NCBI RefSeq assembly: GCF_933775445.1
Contig: NC_065878.1
Location: 8,381,395-8,445,394, forward strand
Length of the DNA: 64,000 nt
From: Argentina anserina
Lineage: Eukaryota; Streptophyta; Magnoliopsida; Rosales; Rosaceae
Reading direction: 5' to 3'
Shown: one piece after another, positions 24,961 to 37,636 of the stretch
Position numbering within the stretch: position 1 is the stretch's first letter
Layout: every line of letters begins with the position of its first letter
Program-made: the position numbers and the translations under genes
Notes under the pieces: model-generated
Databases searched by the model: none
The model's input: the letters and a program-made list of their open reading frames with translations, nothing else
Told to the model about the DNA's origin: nothing

Positions 24961-27440
24961 TAATCTGATGCTTTTTGGCTGTCTTCATTCAGCATTTGTG
25001 TGACAGAATGAGGCTTAAAGAGACCACATACACTTTTGAAGTTTGATGCGGTCATTATTGGTTCACTTGGAAAAGTTGGAGTTTGGGATTTGATTTCATG
25101 AGAAAGTGGAACATCTTGTGAGTATTACAGTCTGGTTAATATAAACTCTCACAGTTACCTTATTATTTACTCTGAAAGCACATTTGACTTTATATTCTTC
25201 GAAAATGTTGCATGAGATATTGGAAACTCGGTAAAATTTACTCTTAAAGGAAGCATTGAAGCAATGCTAATGCTAATGTTTTTTTTTTCTACTTGGAGTA
25301 TCTCAACAGTTGACGAAGTCCTTGTGTGAGTTGTGTCTGACGACTCCAGTTTCTGTTGTTTCTATGACTGGTTAGCTTTCTTGCTGTAAATTTGGTCACC
25401 TTTTATCCAGTGGAAATGCTGCAAAGGTAAGGTTTACAGTGCTTGTGTGACATTATATTCTTCTCTTTCATCAATCACTTTGTGAGTTTGTGTCATTCAA
25501 ATATGAAATACTTTTGTTATTTTTGCCTTGCTAGCTACTTGCCATATTATGTAGATTGGCATTTGGAACATCATTCAGTCTGTACTCTGTAGTTGTGGTT
25601 CATGAATTTTTGTAATCCTTTCACTTAATTGGTTGCTTCATGATAAGTATCAGATACAATCTCTATGTAATCCTTTCACTTAATTGGAAATAATAGTTCT
25701 TCGATAGTTCATGATACCCAGAGGCACTTTTACTCAAAATTTTTATTAGGTAAGCATATATTTGAAATTTGAAGTCACTCTCTTTTCAGTGGTATATATG
25801 TTTTCGGTAGCATTTTTTTTGTATCTATGATTGCCAATTTGGCTGTGGCAACTTCTTTTATAGATAATATTTAAGTCTGAATTATTAGAAGTTTGATGTT
25901 TAGATAGGTTCAATAGCTACCTTTTGGTTCAGGACATGCATGGAATGGCATAATGAGGGGTTTTGGGGACATTGTTGAAGTTTATACTTAGTCTGCTATG
26001 AGAAGACTGTGTTGTAGCTTGTCCATTGTATGAGAAGAGGTAGAGTTTTGGCCGATTAAAGCAGAATTCAATTTTTTGTATTTATAATTGAAGCGTCAGT
26101 TTCTTTCTTCTACTTTTATATATGGATTTTGCATTCCATTAAGATTAGGTAATGTGCAATGGTTGCTTTGGAAGATTAAGATTTACTCCAATGTCAGGGA
26201 TTCTATGCATAGTTTTGCCGTTGTTGGCTTTTATCTGCTACTTGGTAGTATGAGAGGAAATGAGGGCTGAATAGTTGCTTGCCCTGGTTGATGTCTGAAT
26301 GACTTGATCGTATGATTTGTTGCTACCTTTGTTGTTTAACAAGACTACCAAAGCAAGAAAAGCATGGATGCAAATTATTTTCTGAAGTGAAAAACATCAT
26401 TCGATCTCCTGAGCTGTACATAGTGTAACTCGTATGCTATTAACTTGCTACATCACTCTACCAACCATTCACAGTAGAAAAATGTAGTCTGGGTTACCAG
26501 TGCAAATTTCACATCATGTTCTGTAAAAGAAATCAACGTGAGTAAAACAAGTTTATATTCATTCTGTAAGTCAAATTTTGTATACGTTTTCATGCTTTTA
26601 TATTTTAAACTAAGGTGCCAAAGCACTTAAATTTATATTCTGAAGTATTTCATTCTCATGAAACGTGTAAATGTATCTATTCCAGCAGAATATATAACAA
26701 CACTAATATTTTACTCACGTCGAATTATCAGAGACCAACCAGTAAATAAATTCAAAATATAATAAAGATAACGGTCTGACAATCTAATCTATTGAATTTG
26801 AAAATTATCGTAATAATTAAAGTTAATTTGTTTTTGAAAAGAATTAAAGTTAAATTATAGAAAGAGGCAAAACATATCAAGCAAGCCTCTCTCTCTCTCT
26901 CTCCAAACTCAAACGGGGTGCTTCTGTCTCTGCCTAACACCGCCAAGCCCCAAACCAAGTCCCTTGGCTTTCTTCAAACTCTGAGTTCCGTTAGCTTGTT
27001 TCGAAAAATAATGGGCGAACAAGTTTGGATCCTCCCCTCTGTTTTCCTTTTGATGCGCGTTGTAAATAGATATGGGTAAAGGTAAATATCTCGTTTCTCT
27101 TGTTCTTAGTTTGTTTGATTTGATTCTTCTAATTTGGTCACAAGGGTTTTAATTCCTCTTGCTGGTTTTGATTTCAGATGGATTTGGTTTCGGTATCAGA
27201 TGATGGTTTTGATGTTGCAATTACAAATGCATGAAAGCCCCTTAATCCGGAAAGTAAGCTTGTTTCATTATCAAATCAGTGGTTTTACCTTATGGTTTTT
27301 TGTGATGGGCTTGGCTCAATATGTGATTTTAATTGAATCCCAATGATGATATGAGAGATATGCATGAAATTGCAATTGAAAGATTAGCCCTCGGGTGAGA
27401 AATAGGGCAGTTTAGAGGGATTTGTTGTTCTTGCTTTTGA
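24961..27440. other. Repeat-derived spacer, no confident gene
   Basis: AT-rich. The stretch 26090-26330 is a diverged duplicate of about 29565-29900, and 27165-27440 duplicates 28975-29290. A CT-rich microsatellite sits at about 26886-26904. A possible short leader with ATG near 27011 leads into no long frame. It could hold a non-coding transcript, but nothing proves it. Confidence 0.4.
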
Positions 27441-28290
27441 CCCTGTCTCGAGTATTATATGGTGTATGTTATGATTATTATGGAACCAATAGAGAAGAAA
27501 GTTAAAGGAAATTAAATGCAATTGTCATAGATAGGTTTCTCTGAAACCAATTTAGATATCTAATAAGCTCAATTGCACAGACATTTGTTGTTAACATCGT
27601 GTTTTCCAGTTATGTTCGTCTATATCCTGAGAATTATATGGTGTAATTACTAGAGATGGTTATGTATGCCTCGTAGTCTCTTCTCTGTCCCCAAGAATCA
27701 AATGGTGTGAGAATATCATAGAGCTAATAGAGTAATTGAATGTATGTTTTCAGTTTTGTTGCCCCTTTCCTGAGAATCAAATGGTGAAAATACCATAAAG
27801 CTGATTGTGAATTTCCATTTATGTTGTCCCTGTCCCGAGAATAAATGGTGAAAAACACCATAGAGCTGGTTGGAATTGTCCCTGTCAAAATAATAAAGGG
27901 TGGAAACAATTATTGGAAATGTCACTGTCCTGACAAATTAAATGGTGAAAACACCATAGAGCTAGTTGGAACTGTCCATGTCCCGAGAATTTAAATGGTG
28001 TAAACACCATAGAGCTGGTTCGAATTGTCCATGTCCCGAGAATGAATTTAAATGGTGTAAACACCATAGAGCTAGTTCGAATTGTCCATGTCCCGAGAAT
28101 TTAAATGGTGGAAACACCATAAAGCTGGTTGGAATTGTCCCTGTCCTGAAAATTATATGGTGGAAACTGAAAACACCATAGAGATGGTTGAAATTGTCCT
28201 TGTCCCGAGAATCCAAAGGTGGAAACACTATAGAGCTAATTCAGTTATGTTGTTACTGTCCCAAGAATTAATGGTGGAAACACCATAGGG
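27441..28290. repeat. 53-bp minisatellite, each unit with an ATGGTG/CACCAT palindrome
   Basis: About 13-15 degenerate tandem units. Clear units start at 27974, 28027, 28084 and 28137, spaced 53, 57 and 53 bp. The unit reads roughly GTCCATGTCCCGAGAA, then ATGGTGNAAACACCAT, then AGAGCTGGTTCGAATT. ATGGTG and CACCAT are exact inverted arms around four bases, so every unit could form a small hairpin. As 53 is not a multiple of three, the open stretches on either strand do not encode a protein repeat. Units are more degenerate towards the edges, as usual for minisatellites. Confidence 0.92.
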
Positions 28291-28759
28291 TTGTCAGAAA
28301 GTAACAATTGTCTCAAGGCTACTTGATTCCTTAAAAGTTAGGGCATCTGACCCGCTAATTTTGTGTTACTATGATAGATAGAAAGTGTCAAACAGCAGTG
28401 AGACTCGAAATGAGTTGACATGATACTGATGAGATTTTTCCTTTTAGCTTCATTATCTGCAAGTATGAGTTTGCAGTTACTGTTAAATCATTCATAATGC
28501 TGCATGCTACTGAGATTGTTGTCTTTAAGTTCATGTTCTGCAAGTATGAAATTGTAATCGATATCAAACCAGTCTATACTAATGAGATTGTCGTCATTCC
28601 ATACAATGATATTGTTTCCCTTTATGTTCATGTTCTGCAAGTAAGAAACTGGTGTTGGTATTAAATCATTCCATACTTATTAAATTATTACCATACCAGA
28701 CTCATGACATTGTATGGTTTGATTACTTAGAGTTTCATGTTTGGTATATATTACTTGCT

Positions 28760-28950
28760 GAATATATATAGTGATGAATGCTATTGTATGCAATCATTGG
28801 AATGTAAGGGCTTCTCGTAAAGAGAATGTTGAGTCTGCTATTAAAGAAGACATTGGTTGGCTCATAAGCTTGTTGTTGGTTGGTTGTGAAAAGGAAACTG
28901 AATAAATATTACAGATGCACTATATCTTCTTGGCGGTATTTATCCATTGA
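28760..28950 (+). repeat. Diverged duplicate of 23795-23985
   Basis: Shared words include AGTGATGAATGCTATTGTAT, GGGCTTCT, GTCTGCTATTA and TTACAGATGCACT or its near form. Small insertions and deletions break the reading frame relative to the other copy. This is part of a larger duplication with the segments at 28975-29310 and 29565-29900. Confidence 0.8.
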
Positions 28951-28974
28951 CTGGGTTTTGATCTTGTTCTTGCT

Positions 28975-29310
28975 TGATTCAATTTCAGATGGAATTCGGA
29001 CACGACAATTTCAAATGATGAAAGCCCCCAATTGGGAAAGTAAGAAGTGGCTCACTTGTTTCATTATCACATGATTCTCTTTTGTTACGCTCCAGTCCCT
29101 TTTTTCTTATGATTTGCTTTCAATATGTGATTTAAATTAGAATCCCAATGACGAAATATTTGGTAATATGAAAGATATGCAAAAGAAATTTCACCTGAAA
29201 GAGCCAATTTCTCATTTTATTTGGGGTTGAAATCAGACATTTCAGAGGGATTTGTTGTCCGTGGTTTTGACCCTGTCCCAAAGTATTATATGGTGTAACA
29301 TTGTGTTTTT
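28975..29310 (+). repeat. Diverged duplicate of 27165-27480
   Basis: Shared words include TTTCAGATGGA, ATGAAAGCCCC, TTGTTTCATTATCA, AATCCCAATGA and AGAGGGATTTGTTGT, in the same order and spacing. Both copies lead directly into an array of the 53-bp minisatellite. Confidence 0.85.
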
Positions 29311-29560
29311 TGGTTATGTTGTCTCTAAATGAGAATTAAATGGTGGAAGCACCAGAGAGCTGCTTGTGTATCTCTTGTTATGCTGTCCCTGCCTTGAAAT
29401 TAAGTGGTGGAATCATCTTAGAGCTGGTTGTGTATTCCTGGCTGTGTTGTCCCTGTCCCGAGGATTGTGAAACGAAATAGTTATATGGTGGTTACATCAT
29501 AGAGCTGGTTGGATTTGTCCATGTCCCAATAATTAAATGGTGGAAGCACCATAGTTAGTT
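29265..29560. repeat. Second, shorter array of the palindromic minisatellite
   Basis: About five degenerate units with TGTCCCTGTCCC, ATGGTGG...CACCA and TAGAGCTGGTTG. It sits after the 28975-29310 segment, just as the main array sits after 27165-27440, so segment and array were probably duplicated together. Confidence 0.85.
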
Positions 29561-32149
29561 TCTAGCTTCTACTTTTATATATGGAAAAGATAATGAGCAA
29601 TGGTTGCTTTGAAACATAAAATTTGCTCAAATTCCCTGTTACTGCAAAACTATTACTGTCAGGGAAACTGACAGCTAATAAATATCTACTCAATCCTCCC
29701 CCGCGGTCGACCTCTCTTGATGTATCTGTCAGTAATGGAAGCATACATTAGTTGTGTCTTTGGTGGCATAGTTTTGCGGTCGTTGTTGCATTTTTATCTT
29801 CTACTAACATAATATGAGAGGGTGTTGGTTAGTGCGATTTACTTTTCAAAACTGAGGTTTAAATAATTGTTGTCCATGGTTGATTGCTCAAGCCTGAATG
29901 AATTGATCTAAAGAATGTGGGTTCTGCAGCTAATAATAGCTATGATTGTTTTCCCAGTGTTACGTAAACCTAGGTTTTGAAAAGACTCAGCCTTGGCTTT
30001 GATATCGGAAAGGTATCTCTCTTTTTAACAAGTTGGTGTCACATCTCCAATTTCATTATCAGTTGCAGAAGTCACTCCTGAGTTCATGACCCCATGTTGA
30101 TCGGTAAGCAGGGAACTTGAGCAAAGCTAATATATCAGTTCCATTAGTGTGTTTGCAACAATAGACTGTTGGGTCAGGGGATGTGAGTACAAGGTTTTAT
30201 TAGGTATCTAGGAAAAAATGCACATAAGTATGTTAGGAGCACAATGCTATATATATCAGGTAAGGTTGAGTGCATTCTAGTATCACAATGTTGTACGTCA
30301 TCGCATTTATATAGTAGTAGAAGATTATATGGGGTTTAGTTCTTTAGTAAATCCTAATTCTGAATACATGAATATTGAATAGTGTTAGTAACTTAATGAA
30401 TTCTTGAGGAAAACCTGAACTCACAATAAGTAGACTTGTTAACAGAATGACCAACAGAGGTTAGTTCCCAAGCAACTAGAATTTTAACAGCATGAATACC
30501 CAGATTAGCGTTCTTAATTTTTTACAAATAAGTATTTTTGCTGCATTGTAAAATGGGAATCACAGAAGCTTTTCTTATTAGCCAGGGAGCAAACAACCCT
30601 CTCCTATACTCTTTCCTGTACTGAATATAACAGATGGAATTGGATCCATGTCTGTTGTAGGAAAATAAATTGATGAGGAATTGCAATCTTCTAAGTGTAC
30701 CAATAAAACTATTGTACAAAAATGTTTCAGGGAAACACTATGATCTCTTTGTTGTCAATGAATTAAGGAGGGGTACTACATGAGGTGGTATGTTCTTATT
30801 TAGGAAGTTTATGTATAAACTAACTTAGTACGAGAATACATTCAGTTGACCTTAATTAGTCGTTACGTAGACTAGTTTTATAGGAATAGTTTATCACCTA
30901 ATAGAGTAATAGTCATGTGATTACATAGTGATATATAATTTGGGGGTGTACAACTAGTGAAGGGTGTAAATCCATTGAATAAGAGCTATCGATGAGAGAG
31001 TTTATATTTATAGGCTCTACTAGTTTGAGTTAAAGACAACTAAATCAAGATAGCAGAAGTAGAATTATAAGTCACATTACCAAATTCTAAAGAATGATAT
31101 AATCCCAATATCAGATGTAGAATGAAACAAGATTCAGATGGATGAGTCTTATAGTCAGTATTGGTAGACATTCTTTTTTTGGGTATGCTAGGCAAAGTTC
31201 TTACTTGCAGGTGTTTATGAATATGCATCTTAAGTAGCTGGAGGTGGCACCACTTGGTGTCTAACCAATTAGCTTGAGATGTATATAATCAAGTTAATGT
31301 TTCTATACCCCAGATTATAGAATTTAAGCTTATCTTCATATATGTATTTCTATATAAACATGGTCATTAAGTAATAGGGTAAGAACTTTCATACCTATCT
31401 CTTAATGCTTGCTGATCAAATTTTATGAAGAGATAGGATTGTGCGAGTATGTGTTGAATGCTTTGTACCACGTCATAAAGTGGTAGTTATGAACATATTC
31501 ATTTATATGAAGATTTAAATCTGCTAGGTATCCTGAGTAATCCTTAGGTTGCTTTTAGGTTCTAATTCTAGTGTTATATTGACAACAAAGGATTAGCCTG
31601 ATGAACTGCCCTCAATGCATAACCATAAGACTGATCGGGAACCTTGCTAGGAGCTGACTTTTTATTCTGTACCATCATTTAGTAACTTTGAGCAACTGTG
31701 ATCTTTATCCTTCTTTGTTTTGCGAACTATATGCTAGGCAGATCTGCATATTTAATTTGGAGGATAGAAACTGAGATCTGCATTCTGTAGGTTTTGATCC
31801 AGTTGCCTTTTTACTTCAGTGTACATTTTGGATTGGTATTTTAAATTGGTGTCTTCATAAAAGTTTTCAGTATGCATCTTATATAATCAAAATATGACGC
31901 TCATCTTATATGATCATAAAAAATCATCTGAGAACTGGATTTAATGAGGTCATGATTATAATATGATTCTTTGAAGTTGAGGGTCTGCATCAGGAAATTG
32001 CAGAATGTCACTGGTTCTGTTTGTTTCTATTGATATCAGTAGTTTCCTTTGTTCAAACTTGTGTAGGTCGACCACAAGCTGAACATAGAATGACACAACT
32101 TTAGTTACACTTATTCACAGAGGTCCAACCTTGAACAAAACAGTCTTTA
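29561..32149. other. Gene-free AT-rich spacer
   Basis: The first 350 bp duplicate 26090-26330 (words such as GCAATGGTTGCTTTG and GCATAGTTTTGC). After that no coding region, inverted repeat or LTR was recognised. Confidence 0.4.
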
Positions 32150-32420
32150 GTTTTCAGAGTAAAGGGTTAGGTACAATAGCCAGGGTGCGACATGCTCTAT
32201 TGTCAACCATGACCTCTTCCTCTACATATTGGAAGCCTAAACCTATGATCGAAATATAGTTAGTTTCATTAGTCTTCCTTTCTGCAGCTTGCAGTTAAAT
32301 ACCTCTTATCATTTTTTTAAGACTTGAAAAAAATTCAGAATTTCTAATCAAGACTTAGGATGGGGCTGGAGGCATTTTAGCCCTTAATTACCAAGAAGGC
32401 ACAAGACCAAATATGTCATA
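32150..32420. repeat. Left copy of a diverged duplication (with 33530-33780)
   Basis: Shared words in order: TTTTCAG, GGGTTAG, ATAGCCA, ATGCTCT/GTGCTCT, GTTGTCAA, GAAATATAGTTAGT, CTTTCTGCA, GGGCTGGAGG and AAGGAGGCACAA or close variants. The copies flank the retroposon at about 32790-33430. Confidence 0.7.
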
Positions 32421-32790
32421 GGACAAAGGATTCTTTATAATTAGGCAGAAACATACACGGATCTAGAACCCCCTTAATCAGATGCCCAAGAGCTTTGATG
32501 GAGAGTTCAGAACATCATGAACTCCAAGCTTTTAAAGGGATCGTCTGAATTCAAAACAAAGGTGTCTTTCATGTCCTTGGAACTTATAATTATATTAACA
32601 ATTATTCTGCATACATCCCCTGTCAGACTTGAACATGCATGCGTTATTTATGTTTCAAATTTTGATACCAGCCCCTCATGAGATTAGAGCGAGCTGGGCC
32701 TGCTTGTTTAAATCTTATGATTAGTGAGTCTAAACATAAGTAAGCGTCTAGTGTTATGATTTTGACATTGACATGCATCAAAATTTGGCC

Positions 32791-33430
32791 TTTTTTTTGT
32801 TTAAGGAAACTACTGGGTTACATACTCCTCCGCTACCATCTACATATAGACAAGAAGTTATGAGAGACACTTACGACGGTACATAACATAGTTCTACTCA
32901 TTCGACACGAAGCTCAACTTATTCAAGCACATCTATTCTACAACTAATCTAGCATAGAAAACTATAATATAGAATAGACAAAAAACCAAACGCCTACGTC
33001 ATGTCATTGCCCTTAGCAAGCACCATCGCCGACAAAAAACATCTAAACATGGCCTTTGAAGAGCCCAATTAAGCCGTCCAAATCTGGGCCCAAAAGCCCA
33101 AAACCAAACCCGGCCAGAGAGGCCCAGCACACCATCTCAGTTGTTGCTTTCACCCTCAGCACCGACAACTGCCTCACCAAGTCCGGCGGTCGAATGCTCC
33201 GCACTGTCGCCGGTGACTGAGACCCAAAAGGGTCACCTCGGCCAACTAATCTTAGTTGAGTCACCCCGTCATCCAGATCCGTCACAGCACCACAGATCTG
33301 CCGATCGACAACCTGCACAACATCCCCAACCAGGAAGCAACCCGACTGAAGCCTTTAGAAAACCCGATCAGGAGCCCGACATCGTTGGCTCAGAGACCGC
33401 ATTCTAGGCCGACGACAAACTGAACAGACA
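32791..33430 (-). mobile_element. Probable poly(A) retroposon, minus orientation
   Basis: Read on the minus strand it starts in GC-rich sequence (about 33430), passes through Gly/Val-rich open frames without a known domain, and ends in CCTTAAAC followed by eight As (32798-32791). Composition and build resemble the better-defined retroposon at 39918-41070. No target duplication was found, so the right limit is an estimate. Confidence 0.45.
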
Positions 33431-33529
33431 TTTTTAAGCTTCGGACAAAAGTTACAACACCATTTTAGTAACAGTTGGTCACAGAAGCAGTGGTCTAACC
33501 ATCTTCATCAATCAACCATTATCATACCA

Positions 33530-33780
33530 TGCAGTTTTCAGGGTTGAGGGTTAGATACGATAGCCACGGTACGACGTGCTCTGTTGTCAAAACTCAAAAC
33601 CATGATCTGTGCCTGTCATCGGAATATAGTTAGTATTATTGGTATTCCTTTCTGCAAAATTTGTAGATAAAGACTTTCCTCTTTATTCTTTGTGAAGGAG
33701 TTCACAATTGTAACAAGGAAGGTGATCGGGCTGGAGGTCTGTTAGCCCCTTAAACACCAAGGAGGCACAAATATGACACT
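33530..33780. repeat. Right copy of a diverged duplication (with 32150-32420)
   Basis: Same word order as the left copy, in direct orientation, about 1.38 kb apart. Small indels are frequent, so the duplication is old. Confidence 0.7.
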
Positions 33781-33947
33781 GATATAGTGGGAACTCGTAT
33801 ACTTGAGAAAGAGATGCAGGGGCTCCAAATTAGACGTGCATGATAGCATTTATATAAATTTCAGAAAGAACCATAGCCACCATAACAAGAAGTCCTGGGG
33901 TGTCCCATATCAATTGAATTGTGCCGTGTCTAAGATATACCAAAGGA

Positions 33948-34077
33948 ATGCCTTCATTCCAAATGAAATCTAAACGAAGTTTCCATAAACTTCATTGATG
34001 GGAAGATATAAAAATGAATGCCTTCACTCCAAATGAAATCCAGATGGAGTCCAAGAAAAGTTCATTGATGGGAAAGC
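33948..34077. repeat. Tandem duplication of about 68 bp
   Basis: Two adjacent copies. Each contains GAATGCCTTCA, TCCAAATGAAATC and TTCATTGATGGGAA in the same order, at 33950-34010 and 34019-34077. Confidence 0.85.
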
Positions 34078-34498
34078 TCTCCATATATCATATTCACAAC
34101 CCCCAAGAGCCCTCGAGCTAGAGAAGGTGAACAGGAAATTCCAATTTCGGATTCCACGATCTTGATTCTTGGTTGCCTTTCATAAACAAAATCAATCGCA
34201 AACCTCCTTTGCTTCATTGAAAACCATAAATTACATGGAGTAGAAGAACTCAAAGCCCCTGTGTTGAAGTGCGAGCATACTATGAAATTTCGGAGATGCA
34301 GCTAGGTATAAGTTTGGAAGAACAATGGAATGATTTACTTTCCTACTGTTTTGTGTCCAACAGCCCTGCAAAAGGGTAAATACTCTCCTGTTAGGCTACA
34401 CCAAGCAGTCCAAGCTGTTTGAATTCACAAACCTCACAACGAAATTCTATTCATTTGACTTTCCCAATCGCCAACCCAGTAGACTGCCGTTCCATCAT

Positions 34499-34684
34499 TC
34501 AAAAGTTCCCGCAACCATCAGTTGCAGGTTTACCCATTAAGATAGAAGAAGACGGGATGTCTAAATCCCGAGATGTCCAAGGCGGGATGTGGACATCGGA
34601 AGTGGAGACGGGGCAGTCGTAATTTACTACCATCAACATGAAAACCAAACTTAACAACAGCATGGGGATGAACCGTGCAGTCAT
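34499..34684 (-). CDS. Hypothetical 61-residue secreted peptide
   Basis: The frame starts at an ATG immediately followed by a textbook signal peptide: Thr-Ala-Arg-Phe, then about 15 hydrophobic residues (IPMLLLSLVFMLMVV). The predicted mature part is about 40 residues, with Cys, Pro-Trp, an Asp/Ser-rich stretch and a final CGNF before TGA. No family is recognised. No splice sites or promoter were identified, so it may be chance. Confidence 0.3.
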   Translation of the reverse strand: MTARFIPMLLLSLVFMLMVVNYDCPVSTSDVHIPPWTSRDLDIPSSSILMGKPATDGCGNF

Positions 34685-35607
34685 ATGATTCAACACCAGT
34701 GCTATTATTCAAAATCATTCCGAGCTTTAACATCAATCGCAGTAATCTCATAGAAGATACTGGCCACAACAATAGCAAATCACTAGTTCGCTAAAATTGA
34801 AACGCCATTACATTTTCAGGCACACAACATCTACCCCACCCAAGTTATATAGGACCACAGCTTATTCTAACATGGCTCAAATAGATGCTTAATAACTTCT
34901 GGCCTTCTGGGTGTAAGATAAGATCTTGGCAGGCGATCATGTTCTAAAACTAATAATCTAAACCACAACACTACAGCGTGCTATACAAACCATTGCCAAG
35001 GGTACTCGAATGAAGCCAGAAAAAATTACATGCTCTTAAACTGGATCCTTGTGTTTTACTCTTCATGTAGTGACCTCTACAGTCTAACTACTATAATCAA
35101 ATGATCAATTACTAACACAATAATTGCTTCAGGAAGAAAGATATGGACTTTCAACCCTAAACAGATAATCAGCAGCTAAAATTCTATATATTTCTCTAAA
35201 GAAATCTATATACACACATATAAGATTCTTGCCAAGATGATAATTTGAAATGATCCCCTATATAGGGGATATCTAAATAGCAGCACACAACTACTAGAAG
35301 CTAAAGGATTGCATTTATAGAATCAAATACCACACACAAGCCTAGTCATGTCTAAATCAACAACCAAAGAAGCTGAAATTCCAACCATATCAAAGCAACT
35401 CAACAACAAAAACTCGCAAAAATAAACCAATTCCCATAGAAAATAACTTCATCAGATAACTTCAAATGAAATTCTCCACAGTACCGAAAGTAAATCGAAA
35501 AAACAAACTCTAAATAGTCTCAAAACACTAAAACAAAATCCTCCATACTGTTAAAAACAGATCATAACCGACTCAAAACGAAAGCGACAAAAAAAACAGA
35601 TTTCGAC
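34685..35607. other. Spacer, including the RPS25 3' UTR
   Basis: AT-rich and non-coding. The part next to 35608 is the 3' UTR of RPS25 on the minus strand; its end is not marked by a clear single poly(A) signal. Confidence 0.4.
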
Positions 35608-36039
<432 letters not shown>

Positions 36040-36140
36040 TGAACCGGATTACAGAGGGAGCGAGAGAGAAAGAGAGGCGCTGAGAGAGCTTGGAGGATTT
36101 GGACTGAGGCAATTGTTTTAGACGGCCGAGTTTGAGAGCT

Positions 36141-36158
36141 ATTTATATACTAGGGTTT
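36141..36158 (-). promoter_or_regulatory. RPS25 TATA box with adjacent telo-box
   Basis: On the minus strand AAACCCTA (36158-36151) is followed by TATATAAAT (36149-36141), about 100 bp before the start codon. This pairing is typical of plant ribosomal protein promoters. Confidence 0.75.
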
Positions 36159-36159
36159 C

Positions 36160-36980
36160 CCTACGTATATTGGGGTCGGGTCGGGTTGATCTGCAAAAAC
36201 CCAAAAGCTACCGTATTGGAAATGAAAAAAAAACATATTTTTGTATATTTCTAGTTCTCTACTACTAAAAATGCAGCACTTAAAAACATCACTAAATTAT
36301 GAACTATCAATTTTACATTCTCTAACTTTATCCTCGTATATAGACAGAAGGACAATTATATAAAATATATTATCATTGTGTTTTAACAAAACTATCATTC
36401 ATAAGAAACAGAATAACATAGAATTATGGGTTTTCAAGAATCAAGAATGCACTTCAAATTAAATTATGCAAACATGTGCGATCACAACACGTACATCGCA
36501 CAGACACAAAGCTATATATAGAATACCAACATTAGATAATAAATAGATGATATCCTCATGTTGCTGAGGCACTCCCTTCATATTCTATGAGATGTTTTCT
36601 TCTTCTTGAATTGAATATATACTTGTATATAAGATATGTGTTAGATTTTGGTGAGGTAAAACATAAAATAGGAAAATTTGTTGCATTTTATCGGAGGAGA
36701 GGGCGGTATGAGTTTTCATGATTTGTATGCCCATAATTTGGCTCTTCTTCAGCCTAAGGATGGAGGTTAGTAAAAAGTCATCACTATTTTTTGCATACCC
36801 TAGGGATTCTAGGATGTGCAATGCAACACTGAAAATTATAATAGTAATTTAGCAAGAACCTTATTTAATTCAAATTTTACGGTTTAAGAAAATATAAATA
36901 GTCTTGTAGCACAAGGCGCTCACATTGTCATCTGTTTAGTTAGTTCATGAGTTTGAACTTGATCTGTCTTATAGAGCCAC

Positions 36981-37037
<57 letters not shown>

Positions 37038-37630
37038 AGCCAATGTGGATGAAGCAGATAGATTTGCAGAGAGGATAACATTTTCTGCTCTAAGTGCATG
37101 ATAATGATCACAACACCATTTTTTGTGAACATGATGGATACGACAACAATGAGGGGTATGTGATCGTTATCTGATAGGAGCACAAAATGTGACTTTCTTA
37201 ATGTCATTATGCCATATTCTTACTCTCCGTTACCTCTTATTTAGTATGTTTTAGTTTCTTTTGTATGAATAAGTGTTTAGGTAGAGCTTATATTGATTAT
37301 GAGTGAATTGATGATGAAATCGTGCTGAATGTTAAAAATCCTTGTTGTGATATGATTCATTCTTCGAATACGATTCATCATTTCCAATTTCTTTGTTTCT
37401 AACGTACTTATTCTTATTAGAAAAAACAAATCAATATTAGAGAAGGAAAACAATCCTAGTTGCGTAAGGAAAGATGAGAGATTGAAAATCAGTTTCATAG
37501 TAGAATAAGGAGATGACGTGCGGCATTGATGGTTTCCTATTGAGAATTGGATTCTAAAACCAAGTTGGAGATGGATTTTCCAAGGTGTATATGAAGATAT
37601 TTTCGTCCATATAAATCAGAATTACTAAAG
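36160..37630. other. Gene-free AT-rich spacer with an (AT)n tract
   Basis: No coding region was recognised. A (TA)n microsatellite of about 51 bp lies at 36984-37034. Confidence 0.5.
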
Positions 37631-37636
37631 AGAAGA

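Noticed and set aside
27716..28288. Repeated protein-like frames (GVFTPFKFSGHGQF and similar) on both strands
   Set aside because: They are translations of the 53-bp minisatellite; 53 is not a multiple of three, so no frame repeats through the array.
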